A stretch of 64,000 bases of DNA from Archangium violaceum Cb vi76 (GCF_000733295.1 NZ_JPMI01000247.1:36914-100913), one strand, 5' to 3'. Shown: positions 23,306 through 32,078, numbered from the stretch's first letter. The notes: generated by a model not told the origin, from the sequence alone. Made by a program: numbers and translations.

Positions 23306-24436
23306 ATGAGCTCTCCGCGCAAGCGCAAGGCGTCCTCCCCCGCCCCCCTCGTCGAGCCCGCGCGCCGTGAGGCCATCCGCGCCGGGTTGCTCGCCTGGTA
23401 CGACCGGCAGAAGCGCGACCTCCCCTGGCGCCGCACCCGCGACCCCTACGCCATCTGGCTCAGCGAGGTCATGCTCCAGCAGACCCAGGTGGCCACCGTC
23501 ATCCCCTACTGGGAGCGCTTCCTCCAGCGATTCCCCACGGTGGAGGCGCTCGCCGCCGCGCCCCTGCCCGACGTGCTCGCCGGGTGGCGCGGGCTCGGCT
23601 ACTACTCGCGCGCTCGCAACCTGCACCGCGCCGCACAGGAGATCGTGTCCCGCTTCGGCGGCAGGCTCCCCTCCACCGCCGCCGAGCTGCTCACCCTCCC
23701 CGGCTTCGGCCGCTACACCTCCGGGGCCGTGGCCTCCATCGCCTTCGGCGAGCCCGCGCCCCTCGTGGATGGCAACGTGGCCCGCGTCCTCTCGCGCCTC
23801 TTCGAGGTCGAGGGCGTCCCCGGAGACAAGGCCCGCGAGGCCCGGTTGTGGGAGCTCGCCACCGCGCTCGTCCCCGGCGAGCGGCCCGGTGACTTCAACC
23901 AGGCCCTCATGGAGCACGGCGCCACCGTGTGCCGCCCGGAGAATCCCCTGTGTCTCCTGTGCCCCGTGCGCGAGCAGTGTCTCGCGTACCGTCATGGCCG
24001 CGTGGACGAGCTGCCTCCCGCCAAGGTGCGCGCCGCCCCCAAGCGCATGACGCTCGCCGTCGCCGTCTGGGCCCATGAGGGCCGGCTGCTGCTCGCCCGG
24101 CGCGCCGAGAAGGGTCTCTTCGGCGGCCTCTGGGAGCTGCCCGCCGCCGAGGTCGAGGACGACACGCCCGACCCCGACTCCGCCACGAAGCTCGCCGAGG
24201 CGCTCGGCGCGGAGGTCCGTGTGCGGGGGCACCTCGGCACCGTGCGCCGGCAGCTCACCCACCGCGCCCTCTCGCTCCGGCTGTTGCGCGTCACCGGACG
24301 TCAGCACCCCACCCGCGCCCCCGCCTTCCAGGAACTGCGCTGGTGCACCCCCGATGAGGCCTCCTCGCTCGGCATGAGCACCGCCATGCACAAGGCGCTC
24401 GAGGCCGCTGTCAGCGCCGGTGCGCTTCGCGACTGA
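23306..24436 (+). CDS. mutY: A/G-specific adenine DNA glycosylase
   Basis: A 376-residue MutY, excising adenine opposite 8-oxoguanine or guanine. Visible: SEVMLQQTQV with the catalytic Glu54, the helix-hairpin-helix LPGFGRYTSGAV, LVDGNVARVL with the essential Asp (about 155), and the Fe-S cluster motif C-x6-C-x2-C-x5-C (CRPENPLCLLCPVREQC, about 209-225). A C-terminal NUDIX-like MutY_C domain (about 240-365) recognises 8-oxoG. Length is normal. The ATG at 23306 begins MSSPRKRK. Adjacent to the SDR gene; joint transcription likely but no functional link is known. Confidence 0.95.
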   Translation: MSSPRKRKASSPAPLVEPARREAIRAGLLAWYDRQKRDLPWRRTRDPYAIWLSEVMLQQTQVATVIPYWERFLQRFPTVEALAAAPLPDVLAGWRGLGYYSRARNLHRAAQEIVSRFGGRLPSTAAELLTLPGFGRYTSGAVASIAFGEPAPLVDGNVARVLSRLFEVEGVPGDKAREARLWELATALVPGERPGDFNQALMEHGATVCRPENPLCLLCPVREQCLAYRHGRVDELPPAKVRAAPKRMTLAVAVWAHEGRLLLARRAEKGLFGGLWELPAAEVEDDTPDPDSATKLAEALGAEVRVRGHLGTVRRQLTHRALSLRLLRVTGRQHPTRAPAFQELRWCTPDEASSLGMSTAMHKALEAAVSAGALRD

Positions 24437-24574
24437 GGACCGTCCGTTGGAGGACAGACTCCCGTTCACCGTGTCTCTCCGACAACGGAGGCTCACGGGG
24501 CCAATTTCCCTCCCCCGGCCCCATGCCGATGCTGCGGGCCGCAGTCTTCCCTTGCTCCTGGAGGAGAGCCCCGC

Positions 24575-24790
24575 ATGGCACGTACGCACTCCAAGACGTC
24601 CCACAACGCACCGACCCAGCAGATGCCGGAGACCCCGGCTCGCAATGCCTCGGCCTCCCACCGCAACGGCCCCACCCATGAGCAGATCGCCCGGCGCGCT
24701 TATGAGCTCTTCGTCGCTCGCGGCGGCGGCCACGGTCAGCACGAGCAGGATTGGGCCCAGGCCGAGCGCGAGCTGAAGCTCGGACGCTGA
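24575..24790 (+). CDS. DUF2934-family small protein
   Basis: A 71-residue protein with GAGGAGAG about six bases before the ATG at 24575. The first 38 residues are a polar, low-complexity tail (MARTHSKTSHNAPTQQMPE...). The C-terminal EQIARRAYELFVARGGGHGQHEQDWAQAERELK is the DUF2934 core: a pair of helices with the A-YELW/F---G-----DW--AE-EL signature. Function unknown, often stress-related in context. Cytoplasmic; monocistronic, followed by a REP-like hairpin. Confidence 0.85.
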   Translation: MARTHSKTSHNAPTQQMPETPARNASASHRNGPTHEQIARRAYELFVARGGGHGQHEQDWAQAERELKLGR

Positions 24791-24816
24791 GTGCCGGCGT
24801 AGACCCTCCCCCCCCG

Positions 24817-24837
24817 CCCTCTCCCAGAGGGAGAGGG
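24817..24837. repeat. REP-like hairpin repeat, copy 1
   Basis: A perfect 9-bp inverted repeat CCCTCTCCC-aga-GGGAGAGGG within a C/G-run-rich stretch between the DUF2934 gene and the convergent MetE-like gene. The same stem with a different 3-base loop occurs at 63950-63970. It may serve as a bidirectional terminator or belong to a dispersed intergenic repeat family. Confidence 0.75.
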
Positions 24838-24873
24838 GGCTTGCCACGGATTCAATCCCTCCGGGGTGGGGGC

Positions 24874-25965
24874 TCAGCTGGCGTACGGGGACCTCGGGGT
24901 GGACTGCTCGGCTGACAGTGCCTCTCGGAGCCGCCGCTGGGCCACCTTGAGTTGCTCGAGGACTCGCTCCGCGTCCACCACCGTGCGCATCGCCAGCCCA
25001 CACGCCGGCGTCAGCAACACCTGAGAGCCCACTCGCTCGAAACCGTGTCCCGGTGGCAGCGCCGCCTTCAGCGATACCTCCACCGCGTCCACCAGCTCGT
25101 CCACCGCGTAGGTCGACGCCAGGTCCGTGGGGATGATGCCCAGGCTCAGCGTCGCCCCCGACTCCAGGAAGCGCGAGAACGCTCCCGACTCCTCCAGCAC
25201 CGCGTCCAGCGACAGCCTCACGTCCAGCGACAGCACGTCCAGCCCCGCGTCCAGCAGGTTCGCCCAGTCCGTGTTGCCGCAGCAGTGCACCCCCACCAGC
25301 GCCCCCTCGCGCTGCAGCGCCACCACCAGCAGCCGCAGCTCCTGCATCGCCAGCAGGTGCCTCGGGTTGGAGCGCTGGAAGGCGTACAGGCCCGGCTCGT
25401 CCAGGAAGAAGAGCGGCGTCGTCCCCGCCCGCCTCAGTGCCTTCACCATCCCCAGCGAACGCGCCAGCACCAGCCGGAAGATGGCCTCGTCCAGCCCTGG
25501 CACGTCCAGCGTCGCGTGCCCCTCGCTCGTGCGCGCCACCGAGCGCACCGTGAAGGGCCCCGCCAGCTGCGCCTTCGCGAACGCCAGCTTCCGGTTCTCC
25601 ACCTCCCAGAGGAACGGCCTCCACGCCCGGCAGTTGTCCAGCGAGGGCTCGAAGGCCTCCAGTGCCCCCGAGGACAGCCCCGCCTCCAGCCGCGCCAGGA
25701 AGTCCCCGCGCCCCGCCTCCCACGCCCCCAGGTCCACCGTGCACATGCCCTCGTCGTCCCACCTCAGGCCCGGCAACCCCTCGAGCGCCTGCGGAATCAT
25801 GAACTCCGCGGGCCTCCCCACCGGCAGCTGCGGCAGGAAGGGAATGTCCAGCGCGAGCGCGGCCTGCAGGCCCATCTCGAGCTGCGTGTGCGGAAGACTC
25901 CCGATGCCCGTGGTGGCACACGTGGGGAGCAGCTGGATGGCCCGGCGGATGTTCGGCGCGCTCAT
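24874..25965 (-). CDS. Cobalamin-independent methionine synthase-like (MetE C-terminal-like) protein
   Basis: A 363-residue TIM-barrel protein of the UROD/MetE superfamily. It opens with TTGIGSLPHTQLEM, the conserved start of MetE C-terminal-like enzymes. Zinc-ligand signatures are present: VGVHCCGNTDW (His and Cys) and LLTPACGLAMRT (Cys). It lacks the N-terminal half of true MetE, so it is a stand-alone core-type enzyme; family members are predicted methyltransferases using a corrinoid or simple methyl donor. The window also has B12-dependent metH, so this is not the sole methionine synthase. Follows the alpha/beta-hydrolase gene in the same direction with 15 bases between; probably one operon. 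Confidence 0.82.
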   Translation of the reverse strand: MSAPNIRRAIQLLPTCATTGIGSLPHTQLEMGLQAALALDIPFLPQLPVGRPAEFMIPQALEGLPGLRWDDEGMCTVDLGAWEAGRGDFLARLEAGLSSGALEAFEPSLDNCRAWRPFLWEVENRKLAFAKAQLAGPFTVRSVARTSEGHATLDVPGLDEAIFRLVLARSLGMVKALRRAGTTPLFFLDEPGLYAFQRSNPRHLLAMQELRLLVVALQREGALVGVHCCGNTDWANLLDAGLDVLSLDVRLSLDAVLEESGAFSRFLESGATLSLGIIPTDLASTYAVDELVDAVEVSLKAALPPGHGFERVGSQVLLTPACGLAMRTVVDAERVLEQLKVAQRRLREALSAEQSTPRSPYAS

Positions 25966-25980
25966 GCGCCCGACTCTAAC

Positions 25981-26898
25981 TCAGGAAGCCCGCGCCACCC
26001 GCTCTCCATTGCCCAGCGCACTCCGGCCCGGCCCATCCATCCACGTTTCCACAGTCGCGATGAACTCGTCCGGAATCTCCATCATCGGCGTGTGGCCAAC
26101 TCCTTGGTATTCCACGTACGTCCAGTCCGGCCGCACCCGCGCCAGCTCCCGGGAGTTCGTCACCGGCACCAGCCGATCCTCCGAGCCCTGCACCAGCAGC
26201 GTGGGCACCCGGATGCCCTTCTCCATCTCCCGGTACTGCTGCTTGCGCAGCAGCAGCTTCACCAGTGAGCGCGCCGCCTCCACGAACGCGTCATGGCTCC
26301 AGGGCATCCGCTCGTGCCGCTCGCGGGCGAAGTCCACGTGCGCCTGCACCACCCCCTCCGGGAAGCGATTCAAATCCTGGCAGCACAGCTTGAGCATGCC
26401 TCGCGCCAGCTTCTCCGGTCCGAAACGCGCCGCGCGCCGCTTCACGAAGAACTCCCCCACGCCCGGAATCACGTAGAGCGCGAACTGGGCCAGCACCCTC
26501 CGCTCCATCTTCGTGTCCTCCGCCCGGGGCTGCGCGGGATTCACCAACACCAGCCCGGACACCCGCTCGGGCCGCCGCGCCGTCTGCAGCACCGAGATGG
26601 CTCCGCCCATGGAGTTGCCCATCAGCAGCACCGGCTCGTTCGGAGACACCGCCTGGATGAACCGGTCCAGCAGCGCCTGGTTGGCGTGCACGCTCGCCGA
26701 GCGCCCCTCCGGCGGCGTCAGGCCGAAGCCCACCAGGTCCACCGCCACCACCCGCGCCCGCCGGGCCAGCTTCTCCCCCACCTTCATCCAGTTGAGGTGC
26801 GAGCCCCCCAGTCCGTGCACCAGCACCAGCGTCGGCCCGGTGCCGCCGAAGTCCATGTAGTGAACGGGTCCGTCCAGGTCGAGCGTGCGCGTGAGCAT
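25981..26898 (-). CDS. Alpha/beta-fold hydrolase
   Basis: A 305-residue alpha/beta-hydrolase with VLVHGLGGSHLNWM (oxyanion HG loop), the nucleophile elbow LMGNSMGGAI (Ser near 98), VQGSEDRLVPV (acid) and VGHTPMMEIP (His). A helical cap of about 90 residues lies between strands 6 and 7. No signal peptide, so cytoplasmic. Substrate unknown; the pattern fits lipase/esterase or C-C hydrolase families. The ATG at 26898 faces the DUF1963 gene at 26950, leaving 51 bases for divergent promoters. Confidence 0.87.
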   Translation of the reverse strand: MLTRTLDLDGPVHYMDFGGTGPTLVLVHGLGGSHLNWMKVGEKLARRARVVAVDLVGFGLTPPEGRSASVHANQALLDRFIQAVSPNEPVLLMGNSMGGAISVLQTARRPERVSGLVLVNPAQPRAEDTKMERRVLAQFALYVIPGVGEFFVKRRAARFGPEKLARGMLKLCCQDLNRFPEGVVQAHVDFARERHERMPWSHDAFVEAARSLVKLLLRKQQYREMEKGIRVPTLLVQGSEDRLVPVTNSRELARVRPDWTYVEYQGVGHTPMMEIPDEFIATVETWMDGPGRSALGNGERVARAS

Positions 26899-26949
26899 GC
26901 GCCCTTCCCTACCACGGAGCCGCCCCGGGTCGGATAGCCTCCCGCGCCC

Positions 26950-27801
26950 ATGCTCGAGCTCCCTCCCCTTCCCTCCTCACTCCACGCCTGGCACGAGCGC
27001 CTCGAGTCCGTCGCCGCGCCCTGCCTCCTCTTCTCCGCCCGGGACGCGGAGGACCCGGACATGCCCGGGTGCCGCTACGGAGGACACCCGCTCGTCCCAC
27101 CGGGCACGCAGTGGCCCCGCTCGCCCCGCGGGCTGCTCGTCTTCGTGGGCCAGCTCGATTTCGCCGAGCTCGCCGCGTGCCGGGGCGAGGCCCTGCCCCA
27201 CCTGCCCAACGACGGCGTCCTCTCCCTCTTCTACGACGCCCAGGAGCAACGCTGGGGGTACGACCCCAAGGACAGCCAGTATTGGAAGCTCCTCTGGACA
27301 CCACGCAGCGACGAGGCCGTGCCCCTCGCGCCCCCCAGGGAATTGGAGGACGCCGGCCTGGCCTTCGATCTGCCCCTGCGGTTGGAGCCCCGGCTCGGCG
27401 TCTGCCTGCCGGACCCGTGGGACCGCCGCGCGCCCCTGCCCGCGGACGAATGGGGCCAGGAGCAGGTGGATGACTACGCCGTGCTGCGCGAGCGGCTCAC
27501 CGGCGGCGAACACACCCACCAGGTGGAGGGCCATCCCTGGTGGATACAGAACGACGCCCGCCTGGAGGCCCAGCTCGTCTCCCATGGGCTGCACTGCGGC
27601 GGCTCGCGTGCCTACGCCTCCCCCGAGGCGCGCAAGCTCGAGCCCGGTGCCTCCTCCTGGCGCCTGCTGTGGCAGATCGGCTCGGATGACCAGAGCGGCT
27701 TCACCTGGGGGGACGCAGGCAACCTCTACCTCCTCATCCGCGAGCAGGATTTGCGCGCCCGCCGGTTCGACCGATCCTGGCTAGGCCTGCAATGCAGGTA
27801 A
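26950..27801 (+). CDS. DUF1963 (YwqG-like) protein
   Basis: A 283-residue cytoplasmic protein of the DUF1963/YwqG family. Recognisable elements: RYGGHPLVPPGTQWPRS near the start, LLVFVGQLDFAEL, GVLSLFYD, HQVEGHPWWIQND and the diagnostic C-terminal LLWQIGSDDQSGFTWGDAGNLYLLIREQDL. No catalytic function is established for the family. The ATG at 26950 is eight bases past an AT-poor leader; no strong ribosome-binding site is visible. It is followed by the P450 gene on the same strand, 96 bases away, but nothing links their functions. Confidence 0.83.
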   Translation: MLELPPLPSSLHAWHERLESVAAPCLLFSARDAEDPDMPGCRYGGHPLVPPGTQWPRSPRGLLVFVGQLDFAELAACRGEALPHLPNDGVLSLFYDAQEQRWGYDPKDSQYWKLLWTPRSDEAVPLAPPRELEDAGLAFDLPLRLEPRLGVCLPDPWDRRAPLPADEWGQEQVDDYAVLRERLTGGEHTHQVEGHPWWIQNDARLEAQLVSHGLHCGGSRAYASPEARKLEPGASSWRLLWQIGSDDQSGFTWGDAGNLYLLIREQDLRARRFDRSWLGLQCR

Positions 27802-27832
27802 GGTCCGACGGGTCTACCCAGGAAGGCGGTTT

Positions 27833-27877
27833 ACTCCTGGAAAAATCCAGCGCCGTTGTCTTGGAGACTCCAGGAGT
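27833..27877. promoter_or_regulatory. Inverted repeat upstream of the P450 gene
   Basis: ACTCCTGG at 27833-27840 and its exact complement CCAGGAGT at 27870-27877 flank 29 bases; inside the right half is a smaller palindrome GGAG-A-CTCC. It lies 20-65 bases before the P450 start codon. It could be a regulator site or a leader hairpin; no -35/-10 pair is obvious. Confidence 0.45.
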
Positions 27878-27897
27878 CACGGTGTACGACTCGACTT

Positions 27898-29307
27898 ATG
27901 GAAGCTCCTGCCCCCGCTCCGGCCCCTGAGTTCACCCCCCTCACCACCACCACCGCCAGGCCCATCCCCCGGTTTCCGGGCGGCTTCCTCCAGGGGAACC
28001 TCTCCGAGTTCCGGCACCAGCGGCTGAAGCTGTTCCGGGACCTCAAGGAGACCTGTGGGGAGATCGGCACCATCCGCCTCGGTCCGGTCTCCACCCATGT
28101 GGTCACCTCCGGGAGCATCGCGCACACCCTCCTGCACGGCCACGCCAACGACGTGGATGGCGGCCCCCTGGTGAAGACCTTCACCCCGCTCGTGGGCGAG
28201 CGCAGCCTGGTGCTGCTCCACGGGCCCCAGCACCGCAAGCAGCGCAAGCTCCTGGCGCCGAGCTTCCAGCGCGAGCAGCTCGCCCACTTCACGCAGACCA
28301 TGGTGCGCTACACCCTGGATGCCATCGACGGCTGGCGCGACGGACAGACGTTCGACGTCCACGACGAGATGGCCCGCCTGACGATGCGCATCATCGGCAA
28401 GACGCTCTTCGACGTGGACTACCGCCACGAGACGAACGAGCTGCTCGGCGCCATGGGACAGGCCCTGGAGCACATCGAGTACCTCACCTCGAGCCTCGTG
28501 CGGATTCCCCTCTCCTGGCCCACGGCGCGCAACAAGCGCGTCCGCGAGGCCCTGCGCACCATCGACACGACCTTCCGCGAGATGATCCGCCAGCGGCGCG
28601 TGGACCATGGGCAGCGCAAGGACATGCTGTCCTCGCTCGTGCGGGTGCGCGACGAGGAGGGCCAGCCCATCGGCGAGGATCAGCTCCACGACGATCTCAT
28701 GACCATCTACTCCGGGCATGAGTCGACCGCGCTCTCGCTGGGCTGGACGTGGTACCTGCTGGCGCGCCATCCCGAGGTGCTCGCCCGCGTGCGCCAGGAG
28801 GTGGACACCGTGCTGAGCGGACGCCCGCCGGCCTTCGAGGACCTGCCCCACCTGCGCTACACGCTCCAGGTCATCAAGGAGTCGCTGCGGCTCTACCCCG
28901 TCATCTTCATGCTCGCCCGCGCGCCCACGAAGGACCTGGAGGTCGCGGGGTACCGTCTTCCCAAGGGGCAGATGATCCTCATGCCGCCCTACATCATCCA
29001 CCGCGACGAGAAGTTCTTCCCGGATCCGGAGCGCTTCGATCCCGACCGCTTCCAACCGGAGCGCGAGAAGCAGTTGCCGCGCTACGCGTACTTCCCCTTC
29101 GGCGCGGGCCCGCACACCTGCATCGGCAACCACTTCGCCCTGATGGAGAAGCAGCTGATCGTCGCGACCATGGTGCAGCGGCTGAACGTCACCCTGGTGG
29201 ACGGCCAGGAGCTCGCCCCCGAGGTGCTCACGGTGACGCTGCGCCCCTCGCACCTGAGGATGCGGGTGGAGCACCGCAAGGACACCGCCGTGAGCCGGGT
29301 GGCGTAG
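27898..29307 (+). CDS. Cytochrome P450, likely tailoring enzyme of the diterpene cluster
   Basis: A 469-residue soluble P450. Key elements: I-helix SGHEST at 272-277 (AGxxT type), ExxR as KESLR with Glu328/Arg331, PERF region DPERFDPDRF, and heme loop FGAGPHTCIG at 401-410 with the cysteine ligand at 408. The N-terminus is Pro/Ala-rich with no membrane anchor, as in bacterial enzymes, although the sequence resembles the CYP102/CYP4-like branch. The ATG at 27898 is taken; the longer open frame would add 14 residues without support. It ends 52 bases from the class II cyclase gene and faces it across a terminator-like hairpin. Oxidation of a terpene product is inferred from context only; a redox partner is not present. 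Confidence 0.93.
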   Translation: MEAPAPAPAPEFTPLTTTTARPIPRFPGGFLQGNLSEFRHQRLKLFRDLKETCGEIGTIRLGPVSTHVVTSGSIAHTLLHGHANDVDGGPLVKTFTPLVGERSLVLLHGPQHRKQRKLLAPSFQREQLAHFTQTMVRYTLDAIDGWRDGQTFDVHDEMARLTMRIIGKTLFDVDYRHETNELLGAMGQALEHIEYLTSSLVRIPLSWPTARNKRVREALRTIDTTFREMIRQRRVDHGQRKDMLSSLVRVRDEEGQPIGEDQLHDDLMTIYSGHESTALSLGWTWYLLARHPEVLARVRQEVDTVLSGRPPAFEDLPHLRYTLQVIKESLRLYPVIFMLARAPTKDLEVAGYRLPKGQMILMPPYIIHRDEKFFPDPERFDPDRFQPEREKQLPRYAYFPFGAGPHTCIGNHFALMEKQLIVATMVQRLNVTLVDGQELAPEVLTVTLRPSHLRMRVEHRKDTAVSRVA

Positions 29308-29329
29308 CGCACCGCCCGGGACGAGGCCC

Positions 29330-29352
29330 GGGGCACCCGCGTGGGGTGCCCC
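29330..29352. terminator. Bidirectional terminator between P450 and cyclase genes
   Basis: A perfect 9-bp stem GGGGCACCC-gcgtg-GGGTGCCCC in the 52-base gap between two convergent genes. There is no clear U-run on either side, so termination efficiency is uncertain, but position and symmetry suit a shared terminator. Confidence 0.7.
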
Positions 29353-29359
29353 GCTGACC

Positions 29360-30898
29360 TCAGGTGCCGCGCTCCTTCGACTTGCGCTGATCGAGCATCA
29401 GCATCGCGGCCAGCTCGAAGAGGGTGTCGATGCGGTCCACGCGGTACAGCTCCTTGGCGATCCAGCACTTCACCTTGGTCTCGGGACGCGCGAAGGGCCG
29501 GTAGTTCTGCAACATCCACGCGAAGGCCCGGTCCAGCGCCAGGGAGATGCCCTGGTGGGTGACGCCCTGACGCTCCAGGTAGGCGAGCATCAGCACCGCG
29601 TAGGCCGTCTCCGTCAGGTTGGTGGGGCCATTGGTGCTCCAGCCGCCGTCGCGGTTCTGGCACACGAGCACGGCCTCGACGGCCTCGCGCAGCGCCTCCA
29701 CGTGAGGGGAGCCGACGAGCGCGATGGCCGCGTGGCCCGTCGTGTACAGCCAGGAGCGGTTCCACTTGTCCACCGTCCAGCGCCCGTCCGCGTCCTGGCG
29801 ATCCAGCAGGAAGCGCTGGAAGGGCGCCACGTCCCGGCCCATCACCATCAGGGCGTGGATGCAGCGGGCCGTCACCGTCGGCGAGGGGTGCAGTTCCCCC
29901 GCGTAGGCGACGAAGTGGTCGTCCTTCTGGAAGCGGTAGAGGACGGACAGGTCCACCGGGTAGCCGAACTCGTGCAGGAGCAACAGGGCCGCCGCCGTGT
30001 CATCCCCGTCCTGCAGGAAGTAGTCGCTCATGGCGATGCCCTTGGGGCCCAGGGCCGTGGCCAGCTCCCGGACGATGGGCATCACCACGCCCTCGAGGCG
30101 CGGATCCTTGAGCACGCCGGCGATCTGCAGGGCGTAGAGCGAGAAGAGCTGCTCGTAGCGATCGAACGGGTAGATGGTGGAGGTGACGCCGGGGATGCCC
30201 ATCTCGCACGCGCGCTCGGCGTTGGCCAGGTACCCGCGGGCGCGCTGCGCGGTCTCCTCCAGCTCCGGCCGGCCCGAGGCGGCCTTCACCCACGCCGCCG
30301 TCGCCGCCGGGCTGTGGCTGAGGCCTCCCGAGGCGTCGATGAGCCACGGCTCGGGCTCGGTGCCGGTGATCTCCCAGACATGATTCCAGGGCATGCCCTG
30401 CACCTTCGGCAGCTTCGCGACGGACTGGCGCTTGCGCTCACCGAATTCGATCAACTTGCCATAGGGCCTGCGGGGGATGTGCATCTCCCCGGCCGCGTCG
30501 AGTTGGTTCAACAGGCTGGGCAGGACGATCTCCCCACCCACGGGCAGATCATCCTTGGCCATGCTGGCCCACAGCGCCGCCTGCTTGCGCAGGAAGGACA
30601 CGCCCTCCTGGATGGCGGCGCGGGTTCCCTGGCGGCGCCCGTACTCGCGCAGCGCGAGGACGGCGGCCAGCGTGGGAATGTCCCGGTGCAACGGCATGGC
30701 CGGGTCTCCCCAACCCCCATCCGGGTGCTGCTGGGACTGCAGCCACTCCACCGCGGACCAGCCGCCCTCCGCGGGAGGCAGCGTCAGGAGCATCTGCGCC
30801 GTGTCGTAGACGGAGGGGCTCATCAGCCCGCCCTTCGCGCCCAGGGAGGACACCAGCGAGTGCAGCTCCGCCAACAAGACATCCTGGATGCGTTTCAT
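29360..30898 (-). CDS. Class II terpene cyclase (copalyl-diphosphate-synthase-like)
   Basis: A 512-residue prenyltransferase/squalene-hopene-cyclase-fold enzyme. FLQDGDDTAAALLLLHEF (about 293-310) contains the DxDD acid motif that protonates GGPP in class II diterpene cyclases. QW-like repeats are visible: QHPDGGWGDPAMP, QDADGRWTVDKW, QNRDGGWSTNGPTN. The length is that of bacterial CPS-type enzymes (about 500-530), shorter than squalene-hopene cyclases, and no DDxxD class I motif is present. The start ATG at 30898 overlaps the stop of the class I synthase by one base (TGATG), so translation is coupled. Predicted reaction: GGPP to a bicyclic labdane-type diphosphate. The product skeleton cannot be read from sequence. 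Confidence 0.87.
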   Translation of the reverse strand: MKRIQDVLLAELHSLVSSLGAKGGLMSPSVYDTAQMLLTLPPAEGGWSAVEWLQSQQHPDGGWGDPAMPLHRDIPTLAAVLALREYGRRQGTRAAIQEGVSFLRKQAALWASMAKDDLPVGGEIVLPSLLNQLDAAGEMHIPRRPYGKLIEFGERKRQSVAKLPKVQGMPWNHVWEITGTEPEPWLIDASGGLSHSPAATAAWVKAASGRPELEETAQRARGYLANAERACEMGIPGVTSTIYPFDRYEQLFSLYALQIAGVLKDPRLEGVVMPIVRELATALGPKGIAMSDYFLQDGDDTAAALLLLHEFGYPVDLSVLYRFQKDDHFVAYAGELHPSPTVTARCIHALMVMGRDVAPFQRFLLDRQDADGRWTVDKWNRSWLYTTGHAAIALVGSPHVEALREAVEAVLVCQNRDGGWSTNGPTNLTETAYAVLMLAYLERQGVTHQGISLALDRAFAWMLQNYRPFARPETKVKCWIAKELYRVDRIDTLFELAAMLMLDQRKSKERGT

Positions 30899-31908
30899 CA
30901 GACCTCTTCGGACGAGCTGGACTCGGGGTGGTGGAACTCGCGCTGCATGTAGAACATCCGGCTGAAGTGGCCCGTCGCCACCAGCGTCCTCCCCCAGGGA
31001 CGCAGCGGCTCGGGGAGCCGTCCGGCGACGTCCGTGAGCGACGCGAGATGCTCGCCGGAGCGCTTCACCGCCTCGCGCTCGGCCTCCGCCTCGGACATGC
31101 CCGCCGCGCACAGCAGGGTCAGGCTGTTGACCTTCCCCTCGGCGCGCTCGCGCTCCAGGCTGCGCACGTCATTCATCCACCGGCCCAGCAGCGCCATGTC
31201 CGACAGGGCCTGCTCGACGAGCGGCTCCTGGAGGGGATCCGCCGCGAAGTCCGGCCCGAGCACCACGAGCGCCGCGCCGTGGTACATGGGCGCACCACAC
31301 GTCCACCGCGACACGTCCAGGTAATGCTCCAGCGTGGGCAGCGCGCCCTCGCGCTGGTAGCGGCGCTTGTCGTGCAGCTCCGTCAGGTGGCCGGAGCACA
31401 TGCGCCGGAAGTGCTCCTGCCACAGCGCCAGGAAGCGCCCCGCGCCCGGAGCCGCGTGCAACTGCCTCGCCACGTCCCGCACCGCGCCGCCCACGAAGCT
31501 GGCCTCGTCCGTCCCCGCCCACTCCTGGGAGTCCGGTGCGCGCACCGTCTCCACGTAGCGCTCGAGCACGCGCTGCATCTCCGCGTCGTCCAGCGAGCCG
31601 ATCTCCCCGTCCGCGATGTCATCCACGGCGAACACCAGGAGCCCCGCCTTGGCGATGAGCAGGTGTTGCTCGAGCGTGACCTCCGGGTGACCCGCCACAC
31701 TACCCAACGTGGCGGGTTTGAGCCGCGAGGCCATGACGGCCGGGAAGCGCTCCCGCCAGGCCATCAGCGACGGCAACAACTCCTTCACCCGCGCCTGGAT
31801 GCGCTCCAGATGCTCCTTTGGAACACCCGGGGACTGAGCCTCGGCGTACTGGTTCTTCAGCTCCCGAACGACTCCGAAATGACGGCCTTCCGAACTGCGT
31901 GTGCTCAT
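30898..31908 (-). CDS. Class I terpene synthase (diterpene synthase candidate)
   Basis: A 336-residue all-helical terpene synthase. The Mg-binding acidic motif is VDDIADGE (Asp96, Asp97, Asp100), and the NSE triad is NDVRSLERE (about 241-249), matching N-D-x-x-S-x-x-x-E. An RY-type C-terminal pair is not obvious. The ATG at 31908 has GGAGG five bases upstream and is preferred to 31938. It is the first gene of a two-gene operon with the class II cyclase, whose bicyclic diphosphate would be its substrate; a sesquiterpene or direct GGPP substrate cannot be excluded. No GGPP synthase lies in the window, so GGPP must come from elsewhere. Confidence 0.85.
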   Translation of the reverse strand: MSTRSSEGRHFGVVRELKNQYAEAQSPGVPKEHLERIQARVKELLPSLMAWRERFPAVMASRLKPATLGSVAGHPEVTLEQHLLIAKAGLLVFAVDDIADGEIGSLDDAEMQRVLERYVETVRAPDSQEWAGTDEASFVGGAVRDVARQLHAAPGAGRFLALWQEHFRRMCSGHLTELHDKRRYQREGALPTLEHYLDVSRWTCGAPMYHGAALVVLGPDFAADPLQEPLVEQALSDMALLGRWMNDVRSLERERAEGKVNSLTLLCAAGMSEAEAEREAVKRSGEHLASLTDVAGRLPEPLRPWGRTLVATGHFSRMFYMQREFHHPESSSSEEV

Positions 31909-32001
31909 GGGCCTCCAGGTTGAGGCGATCCGCCCCACCGAGCTACCAGTGGGGATGGAGTTCTACCATGATTTCGCAAGTCGAGTATCGCGAATGACCC
32001 A

Positions 32002-32027
32002 CCACTGGGACAAAACTGACCCAGGTG
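32002..32027. promoter_or_regulatory. Imperfect palindrome upstream of the terpene operon
   Basis: CAC.TGGG and CCCA.GGTG arms around a 10-base centre, about 95-120 bases upstream of the class I synthase start, in an AT-richer 170-base spacer. Just upstream on the minus strand are TTGATG and TTTAAC hexamers 18 bases apart, a weak promoter candidate whose start would overlap the palindrome. This suggests a repressor-controlled operon; no regulator gene is adjacent. Confidence 0.35.
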
Positions 32028-32078
32028 TTAAAATGTGGGCTTCATACCCCCATCAACCCTACTCTGGCGTCAACCATC

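Noticed and set aside
24874..25965. Canonical MetE methionine synthase
   Set aside because: Length (363 aa) covers only the C-terminal-like barrel; the N-terminal half is absent.
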